Assembly (NCBI RefSeq): GCF_042186555.1
Contig: NC_133334.1
Location: 209,760,832-209,824,831 of the forward strand
DNA: 64,000 nt
Source of the DNA: Aquarana catesbeiana
Taxonomy: Eukaryota > Chordata > Amphibia > Anura > Ranidae
Direction: 5' to 3'
Shown here one piece after another: positions 56,790 to 64,000 of the stretch (position 1 is the stretch's first letter; every line of letters starts with the position of its first letter). Position numbers and translations under genes: made by a program. The notes beneath the pieces are model-generated. The model was not told where the DNA came from. It did not search any database and saw nothing but the letters and a program-made list of their open reading frames with translations.

Positions 56790-57583
56790 TTAACCACTTC
56801 ACATCCTGGCTATTGTCAAATGACATCCACAGGAGGGATCTCCCATCCTGGGCGGGTGTCATATGACATCCTGGGCTTCCCGGCCGTCTAGGCTGCACGC
56901 GCCCGCCACGTTACTCGGGAGCCGGTGCGCGTGCTGGGCGGCATTTCCGCCGGGCACTCGCGATTGCCAATAACAGAGCCGGGACGTGGATCTGTGTGTT
57001 TAAACACATCACTGCTGTCAATCAATGCCCATCAGTGCCACCCATCAATGCCTATCAGTACCGCCTATCCGTGCCACCTATCAGTGCCCACCAGTGCTGC
57101 CTATCAGTGTCCATCAGTGCTGCCTATCAGTGCCCACCAGTGCCGCCTATTAGTGCCCATCAGTGCCGCCTATCAGTGCTCATCAGTACAACATATCAGT
57201 GCCACCTAATCAGTGCCCATAAGTGCCACCTCATCAATGCCCACCAGTTCAGCCTATCAGTTCCCATCAGTGCCACCTCATTAGCGCACATCAGTGAAGG
57301 CGGAAAATTACTTAGTTACAAAATTTACTGAAAGAAAAAAAGTAAAAAACATTTTTATTCCAAACATTTTTGGTCGTTTTTTTTTTTTGTAAAAAATAAA
57401 AAACTCAGCAGTGATTAAATATCACAAAAAGAAAGCTCTATTTGTGTGAAGAAAATTATAAAAAAATTGTTTGGGTACAGTGTAGCACGACTGCGCAATT
57501 GTCTTTCAAAGTGTGACAGCGCTGAAAGCTGAAAAATGGCCTGGGCAGGAAGGGGGTGTAAGTGCCGGTACGCAAGTGGTTAA
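56790..57583. mobile_element. TTAA-flanked piggyBac-like element with minisatellite
   Basis: TTAA at 56790-56793 and 57580-57583; ends CCACTTCACATCC and GTACGCAAGTGG. It carries a 23-bp minisatellite and the AAAGAAAGCTCTATTTGTG block shared with 43264-44064. Confidence 0.78.
57015..57300. repeat. 23-bp minisatellite, about 12 units
   Basis: The unit is CAGTGCCCATCAGTGCCGCC then TAT, with many point variants. A shorter version lies at 43627-43785 in the related element. Confidence 0.88.
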
Positions 57584-57667
57584 AGAGGAGGTCCGCTCAC
57601 CCAATGAAAAATTAACTACAAATACTGCAGCTGCTGACTTTTAATATAACCCTTTCATGCCTAAACC

Positions 57668-58166
57668 CAGTGGCGTCGCTAGGGGGTGGCTTTTGGGGCT
57701 ATAGCCCTGAATCCGGGGCCCATAGCCCCGAGTCTCTGCAGGGGTCCCCAAGAGGAGGGGAGGCTCTCTGGTGACCCTGATCTAAGTGGGGGGCTCTCTG
57801 GGGACCCTGATGCAAGGGGGAGGCTCTCTGGGGGCCCTGATGCAAGGGGGAGGCTCTCTGAAGACCCCGATTTAAGGGGGAGGCTCTCTGGGGACCCTGA
57901 TGTAAGTGGGGGGCTCTATGGGGACCCTGATGCAAGGGGGGACTCTCTGGGGACCCTGATGCAAGGGGAGGGGGCTCTCTGGGGAACCTGATGTAAAGGG
58001 GGGCTCTCTGGGGACCCTGATGTAAGGGGGGCTCCCTAGGGACCCTGATGTAAGTGGGACACACACACATATATTACTGTATATACATGTGTATGCCCAC
58101 CCAAGTGTATGACTTTCTTTACCACGCTCTAGCCCCAGATCTTTTGTAGACCTAGCAACGCCCGTG
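57668..58166. mobile_element. 499-bp hAT-type MITE with 8-bp target duplication
   Basis: CCTAAACC (57660-57667) and CCTAAGCC (58167-58174) flank ends CAGTGGCGTCGCTAGG and CCTAGCAACGCCCGTG. The ends match those of the element at 55573. Most of the interior is a tandem array of about 30-bp units. Confidence 0.87.
57745..58056. repeat. About 30-bp minisatellite in the hAT MITE
   Basis: About ten units built on GGCTCTCTGGGGACCCTGAT then RYAAGGGG, with length variation in the G-run. Confidence 0.92.
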
Positions 58167-58803
58167 CCTAAGCCTATTTCTGACATTTGTTACAAGTTAA
58201 AATCCATATTTTTTGCTAGAAAATTGCTTAGAACCCCCAAACATTATATGTTTTTTTTTAAACAGAGACCCTAGAGAATAAAATGGCGATTGTTGCAATA
58301 TTTTATGCTACATGGTATTTGCACAGCGGTCTTTCAAACGCAATTTTTGGGGAAAAACACTTATGAATTAAAAAAAAAAATGAAACAGTAAAGTTAGCCA
58401 AAATTTTTTTGTACAATGTGAAAGATGATGTTACGCTGAGTAAATAGATAACTAACATGTCACGCTTTGAAATTGTGCACGCCCGTGGAATGGCAACAAA
58501 CTACAGTACCTAAACATCCTAAACCTAAACATCTCCATAGGCAACGTTTTAAAAAAATGTAACGGTTACCAGGTTAGAGTTACAGAGGAGGTCTTTTGCT
58601 AGAATTATTGCTCTCGCTCTAACGATCGTGGCCATACCTCACATGTGTGATTTGAACACCGTTTACATATGCGGGCGTGACTTACGCATTCGGTTTCTTT
58701 GCTGCGCGAGATCACGGGGACAGGGGCGCTTTAAAACATTTTTTTTTCTTTCTTTTTTTTACATTGTCACTTTAAAAAAAAAAAAATCTGATCACTTCTA
58801 TTG

Positions 58804-58837
58804 CTGTCACAAGGAATGTAAACATCCCTTGTGACAG
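58804..58837. repeat. Third copy of the CTGTCACAAGG hairpin
   Basis: CTGTCACAAGGAATG-TAAA-CATCCCTTGTGACAG, one mismatch between the arms; kept in the inverted family copy. Confidence 0.8.
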
Positions 58838-59567
58838 TAATAGGTGGTGTACAGGTACTCTTTTGCACTTCAAACTTTTCAGATCGCCAAAAACGGCGAT
58901 TCTGAATACTGTATATTTTTTTTAATTGGCGCCACTGGCAGCCGAGTAAACTGGAAGTGACGTTGCTTCCGTGTTTTTACATAGGAGACTGGAACAAAGC
59001 TGTTTCCAGCTTTGTTCCAGTTTCACTCTAGCCAGCGGAAGTGCCGGATCTGATCTCCCGGTGGGACGGGAGGCCCGGGAAGAGCGGCAGGAGGGGGGGA
59101 CGTCCACTCCCACTCCTTTAGGATTGCAGCCGAGAGGCTTTTAGCCGCATTGTTTGTAATCCCTAAAGATCCGACCGCCCGCTCTAAAAAACGGTATCGG
59201 GGTGATGCCTGCAGCTGCAGGCATCATCCCCGTATAACCCATTAAAACGGAGGCCGCATATGTGCGTACGGTCGGCGCTAAGGGGATAAGGACACTCCAG
59301 GGAGCCCGCAATGTCGGCACCCCAGCTGATCTTCGGATCGGCTGTCGGGTGCAGCCGCCGCCATTGTCTTTAAGGGAACCCGGAAGTGAAGCCTTTCAGC
59401 TTCACAGCTGGTCCCCTACTGCGCATGCTCAATGCACATTGCACTTTCTAATTGGCCCGATGGTGGAGGGAAGAAGGAGAGGGACCGAGCTACGCTGCAA
59501 ATGTGGCACCGGAGGGGGGGAGGAGTAGAATAAGTGGAAGTTGAAACTTTTGGGTGGAACTCCACTT

Positions 59568-59788
59568 TAAACCTAGGTTCACATTGGCACAATTTGGCAT
59601 GTGATTTGACATGTAAAATCGCATGTTAAATCGGCAGCTATTGCAGGCAATGGCACCGTCCGAATCGGTGTGGCGTCACACCGATTCCCAAAAGTAGTTC
59701 CTGTACTACTTTTGGCGACTTCGGGGGGAAGTCGAACTGCATTGCCGGGTTCAAATTGATTTCTAACACACAGCAATGTGAACCTAGA
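59568..59788. mobile_element. MITE with AACCTAGGTTCACATTGG ends
   Basis: The ends AAACCTAGGTTCACATTG and CAATGTGAACCTAGAAA are inverted repeats. The interior GTAGTTCCTGTACTACTTTT is shared with 35380-35400 and 45970. It is the intact relative of the split element at 45865. Confidence 0.7.
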
Positions 59789-60574
59789 AACTGTAGCTGC
59801 TAACTTTAATCATAAGGACACTTACCTGTCCAGGAATCCCGATATGTCAGCACCCCAAGCCGATTCGTCCATTGGCTCAGGGAGCAGGCGCTGGCATTGC
59901 AAGTAAGGGAAACCGGCAGTGAAGCCTTCAGGCTTCACAGCCAGTTTCCTACTGCGCATGCGCTTTCTGAATGGTCTCATTGTCTTCTGGGATGCACACA
60001 GGTCCCAAAAGGGAACAGGGGATAGGAGGAGGGGATGGACATGGTGTATATTGCCATGCAGCGATATTACCCGGAAGTGGGAGAGGGTACCTGTCAAAAC
60101 CACTTACCCGCTCCCCCCAAAAACTGTCAAATGTGGCAATGGAGCAGGGGAGGGTGCAAACAAGCAGAGCTTCCCCTTTTGGGTGTAGCTGCACTTTAAT
60201 TACAAAAGCAAATGTTAAAAGCAAACAAAATCTTGAACTACTTTTAAACAACATTCGAAAGTTCTGAGAGTTTTCGTACAGTTTTATTTGAAATTCTTCT
60301 AGTGTATACCCAGCTATAAAGTGAACCTTTACTTTGAGCACAGCGAATACCATAACAGGTACATTATACTATATGGTTTATATGATGTATGTATTTTCCT
60401 TAACCACTACCCCACTAGATCATTCGATGGGGGAAATACAAAGATATTCTGTGTATAGGGGATCATATCGCACCCCCTGTGTCTTCCAACAATGCAGTAC
60501 CTCGTGTCTGAGTGTGGGGGTACATGAGCAGTGTTCAGGTTCACCTGCTCAGCAAATAGAAACTTGGGTCCATG

Positions 60575-61690
60575 TCTAGGCATGAGCCGAACATTCCCCG
60601 GTTTGGTTCGCACCAGAACATACGAACAGACAAAAAATTTGTGCGAACATCATTAAAGTCTATGGGACGCAAACGTGAAAAATCAAAAGTGCTCATTTTA
60701 AAGGCTTATATGCAAGTTACTTTCATAAAAAGTGTATGGGGACCTGGGTACTGCCCCAGGGGACATGTATCAATGCAAAAAAAAGTTTTAAAGATGGCAG
60801 TTTTTTCAGGAGCAGTGATTTTAATAATGCTTAAAGTGAAACAATAAAAATGAAATATTTCTTTAAATATCGTGCCTGTGGGGTCCCCTTAGTCTGCCTG
60901 TAAAGTAGCGCATTTTTCCCATGTTCATTACAGTCCTGCAGCAATTTGACATTTCTAAAAGGAAAAAATGTCATTCAAAATTGCTTGTGACTGTAATGTA
61001 TTGCTGGATCCGGGCAATATACACAAAAAATCATTGGAAAAAAACGGCGTGGGTTCCCCCCAGTCCATTACCAAGCCCTTCGGGTCTGGTATGGATATTA
61101 AGGGGAACCCCATGCCAAAATTTTTAAAAAATGGTGTGGGGATCCCCCCAAAATCCATACCAGGCCCTTCAGGTCTGGTATGAAGTTTAAGGGGAACCAC
61201 GCACCAAAATAAAAAAAATGGCGTGCCCCCCCCCCCCAAATCCATACCATATCCTTATCCGAGGTCGGGGGGGGGGGCAAGAGAGAGAAATACACTGCAC
61301 TGCCTGCACACCACTAACTAAGCTGCCTATTATCTCTTCATTCATTACACTATACAGCCGCCGTGTAAGCAGCAGCCTTATATAGTGTGGGGTGTGAACT
61401 TAGCCCCCTGAGCCACGATTGGCAAAAGGCACCCTGCCTTTGGTCAATTATGTCTCTCTCAGCAGAGCGCGCTGTGATTGGCCAAAGCATGCAGGTCAGG
61501 TGCATGCTTTGGCCAGTCATCATACAGCAATGCACTGCGATCTCGCAGTGCATTATGGGGTGTTCTGCGGCACTCGACTTTCCCGCGAACACCCCTTATG
61601 TTCGGTTCATTTTAGAACAAACGAACACCTGATGTTCGAGTTGAACTTATGTTCGACTCGAAATGCGGGCTTATCCCTATCCATTGGAGT
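60575..61690. repeat. Repeat rich in GTTCG/CGAAC motifs
   Basis: The left part (CGAACATTCCCCGG, GTTTGGTTCGCACCAGAACA) and right part (GTTCGGTTCATTTTAGAACA, ATGTTCGAGTTGAACTTATG) are partly inverted. The middle (61030-61260) resembles the arm of the 4210-6935 palindrome. No gene is seen. Confidence 0.5.
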
Positions 61691-61906
61691 TCCTGTCACC
61701 AGCATCAGCATTGCTTTGGAGGATGCAGCTGGATGTAAAAAAACTTTTTATTTTATTTTATATCAAGCATACAATGCAGTGTGCCAAAACAAAACACCAA
61801 AAGTGAACCAAAAAAGTGTATGTGAACACACACATAAAAGTGCTCTCTGGGTATGCATTGGCCCCAATACGAAGAGGTAGAACCCTTGCCTGACCCCCCA
61901 TGGAGC

Positions 61907-62470
61907 GTAGGACTTCTGGTGGGGGTAAGGGCTGGTTCACGCTGGTACGACAAGAGCTCTGACTTTATGGCATGTCAAAATCAATGGTTTCCTAAGAGAG
62001 CCGATCTTAACTGGTCTGACTTGTGTCTGTCCGACTTTTGAAAAATTTCCTGCACAAGGGTCCGGAACCCCACACCAAAAATAAAAAAACGGCGTGGGGT
62101 CCCCCCAAAATCCATACCAGACCCTTATCTGAGCATGCAGCCCGGTAGGCCAGGAAAGGGGGGACAAGCAAGCGGCCCCCTCTCCTGAACCATACCAGGC
62201 CACATGCCCTCAACATGGGGTGGGTGCTTTGGAGCAGGGGACTCTGCAGCCCCCACCCCAAAGCACATTGTCCCCATGTTGATGGGGACAAGGGTCTCTT
62301 CCCCACAACCCTGGGCTGTGGTTGTGGGGGTGTGCGGGCAGGGGGCTTATTGGAATCTGGAAGTCCACTTTAACAAGGGGGCCCCCAGATCCTGCCCCCG
62401 ATGTGAATGAGTAGGGGTACATAGTACCCCTACTCCTTCACCCAAAAAAAAAGTGTAGTTTAAAAAAAAA
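61907..62470. repeat. Partial copy of one arm of the 4210-6935 palindrome, with empty MITE site
   Basis: It matches the left arm from TGGTTCACGCTGGTACGACA through GCATGCAGCCCGG and GGAATCTGGAAGTCCAC. At 62371-62380 it reads TTTAACAAGG without the MITE that occupies the same place at 5004-5455. Confidence 0.75.
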
Positions 62471-62629
62471 ACATGAGACGGTTTTTGACAAGTCCTTTAT
62501 TTAAAATTACTATTGTCCCCCGTGGTAGCTCCAACTTCAATCACAATGTCTTCCTCTGCCTCCGTCAACTCGCTGAAAAAAAAAATGCTCCTCTGATGCT
62601 GGCTCCTGTCATTCTGTCAGCTCCGGTGT

Positions 62630-62805
62630 GTAACAGTTCTTATATAGCGATAGGGGGTGGCCATGCGGTAACGTAACCCGGAGACCCCCGACCCTATTTG
62701 ATGTCACAAACCCATTAATAATGGGTCCGTGATGTCACAAAGGGGCAGGGTCTCGGGGTTACGTCACCACATGGCCATGCCCCATAGCTTTATAAGAACT
62801 GTTAC
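62630..62805. repeat. Palindrome with about 85-bp arms
   Basis: TAACAGTTCTTATATAGCGA on the left matches TATAAGAACTGTTA on the right, with inner pairs GGCCATGCGG/CATGGCCATG, GACCCATTATTAATGGGTT-type and TGATGTCACAAA. It resembles the core palindrome at 5692-5898 in layout. Confidence 0.7.
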
Positions 62806-63094
62806 ATAGTTACCTAGTTAGTCAGGTTGAAAAAAAGACAACAGTCCATCTAGGTCAACCTATAAAAAGGGAAAAAGAAAACAAAGATCATACAATCCCA
62901 TATACACAATCCACAGTTGATCCAGAGGTAGGCAAAAATTAAAACAGCAAGGCATGATCCAATTTGCTCCAGCAAGGGAAAAAATTCCTTCCTGTTCCCC
63001 CGAGAGGCATTCGGATATTCCCTGGATCAACTTTACCTATAAATGTTAGTATCCAGTTATATTATGTACATTTAGGAAAGAATCCAGGCCTTTT

Positions 63095-64000
63095 TTAAAG
63101 CAATCTACTGGCCAGAACCACCTCTTGAGGGAGTCTATTCCACATTTTCACAGCTCTTATGCCCCGTACACACGAGCCGAAATTCCACCAGCAAAAGCCC
63201 GATGAGAGCTTTTGGTTCGAAAATGCGACCGTGTGTATGCTCCATCGGACTTTTGCTGGCGGAATTCCAGCCAGCAAAAGATTGAGAGCATGTTCGCAAT
63301 TTTTCGGTCGGAAAAAGTTCAGATCGGAAATTCCGATCGTCTGTGCCAATTCCGACGCGCAAAATTCCCACACATGCTCAGAAACAATTCAACACATGCT
63401 CGGAAGCATTGAACTTCATTTTCTCGGCTCGTAGTAGTGTTTTACGTCACTGCGTTCTTGACAGTCAAAAGTTCAGTGAACTTTTATGTGACCATGTGTA
63501 TGTAAGCCAAGCTTGAGCAGAATTCCGTCGGAAAAACCATCCAACATTTTTCCTACGGAAATTCCGCTCTTGTGTATGTGGCATTACTGTGAAGAAACCT
63601 TTCCAAATTTAGATATTAAATCTCTTTTCCTCTAGACGTAAAGAGTGCCTCCTTGTCCTTTGTGATGACCTTTTTTTTTTTTTAGAAATTTCTTTTTATT
63701 GAACATGTTTTTAATATCTCTATGATGACCTTAAACTGAATAACTCAAGACCAAGTTCACTATATGGACCACTTATGTATTTGTACATATTTACCATATC
63801 CCCCCTTAATCTCCTCTTCTCAAGAGAGAATACATTCAGTTCCTCTAATCTTTCCTCATAGCTGAGCTCCTCCATGTCTCGTATCAGTTTGGTTGCCCTT
63901 CTCTGCACTTTCTCCAGTTCCCTGATATCCTTTTTGAGAAGTGGTGCCAAAAACTAAACTGCATATTCCAGAGGAGGTCTTAATGATTTGTACAGGGGCA
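63095..64000 (-). pseudogene. LINE reverse transcriptase, C-terminal remnant
   Basis: The minus strand encodes APLLKKDIRELEKVQRRATK, LSYEERLEELNVFSLEKRRL, RGDMVNMYKYI and, beyond the inserted MITE, MWNRLPQEVVLA. This is the usual tail of CR1/Rex1-type (jockey group) ORF2. A stop precedes FLAP/MAPLL near 63954, and insertions break the frame. The catalytic domain lies outside the window. Confidence 0.85.
63160..63583. mobile_element. MITE with TTA target duplication (PIF/Harbinger-like)
   Basis: TTA at 63157-63159 and 63584-63586 flanks ends TGCCCCGTACACACGAGC and GCTCTTGTGTATGTGGCA. Its host LINE coding sequence resumes on both sides, so the limits are clear. Inner motifs such as GGAATTCCAGCCAGCAAAAG are partly inverted. 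Confidence 0.82.

Larger units (their letters stand above)
57645..59289. mobile_element. Inverted copy of the 11697-13234 family, split by a hAT element
   Basis: Read in reverse it matches the earlier copy, including the TCACATGTGTGATTTGAACA block (about 58637), the hairpin at 58804-58837, the GTGGGACGGGAGGCCCGGG block and GATGCCTGCAGCTGCAGGCA (59203). The outer ends are ATAACCCTTTCATGCC and GCGCTAAGGGGATAA. Confidence 0.75.
62803..64000 (-). mobile_element. 3' end of a CR1/Rex1-type LINE, split by a MITE
   Basis: Read on the minus strand the fragment holds the last part of a reverse-transcriptase reading frame, then a non-coding tail with GTTGACCTAGATGGAC, TTTTTTTCAACCTGACTAAC and a GTAACTATGTAAC end. 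The body extends past the window edge. A MITE (63160-63583) and a short poly-T containing piece (about 63670-63715) interrupt it. Confidence 0.8.

Noticed and set aside
1..64000. tRNA, rRNA or known small RNA genes
   Set aside because: No tRNA A/B box pair with cloverleaf, rRNA segment or snRNA motif was recognised by eye; a covariance search was not possible.

Overview
The window is vertebrate nuclear DNA, most likely from a frog and probably a ranid. Coding exons are short and separated by long introns with GT/AG splice sites. The encoded protein is a typical vertebrate membrane transporter. The rest is packed with DNA transposons and MITEs (TTAA-ended piggyBac-like, TA-flanked Tc1/mariner, 8-bp-duplicating hAT, long palindromes). 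The species is an inference from the type of repeats.

Only one host gene is supported. It lies on the minus strand between 3938 and 41085: a complete, intact 12-coding-exon gene for an equilibrative nucleoside transporter, 453 residues, best matching SLC29A2 (ENT2). All exon phases join without a frameshift or stop. A possible non-coding first exon lies near 55157-55260; if it is right, the gene spans about 51 kb and its first intron holds a 2.7-kb minisatellite.

Layout in plus coordinates: 1-3937, 3'UTR/downstream sequence with one small MITE; 3938-4049, last exon; 4210-6935, a 2.7-kb palindromic element; 6979-7178, exon 11; 7584-11272, a Tc1 copy and MITEs; 11309-11608, exons 10 and 9; 11697-16823, TTAA-ended elements; 16910-17409, exons 8, 7 and 6; 20057-20191, exon 5; 21730-29771, nested repeats including a 4.8-kb piggyBac-like element with a transposase zinc-ribbon remnant; 29888-30027, exon 4; 32537-32700, exon 3; 33069-38183, two Tc1/mariner copies broken by later insertions; 39783-39864 and 41054-41137, exons 2 and 1; 41969-51982, MITEs, including a hAT element with a 33-bp minisatellite; 52084-54824, the large minisatellite; 55421-59289, two hAT elements with 8-bp target duplications inside older elements; 60575-64000, further repeats and the 3' end of a CR1/Rex1-type LINE.

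The most interesting non-gene signal is a set of insertions with a hammerhead-ribozyme-like core (CUGANGA, a short GC-rich hairpin, then GAAAC). Three of the four lie in the loop between long inverted arms, and two have clean 14-bp and 17-bp target duplications. This resembles retroposed, ribozyme-bearing (Penelope-like or retrozyme-like) elements in a foldback form. Other notable points are internal minisatellites inside several unrelated TIR elements, and an occupied/empty site comparison that shows TTAA targeting.
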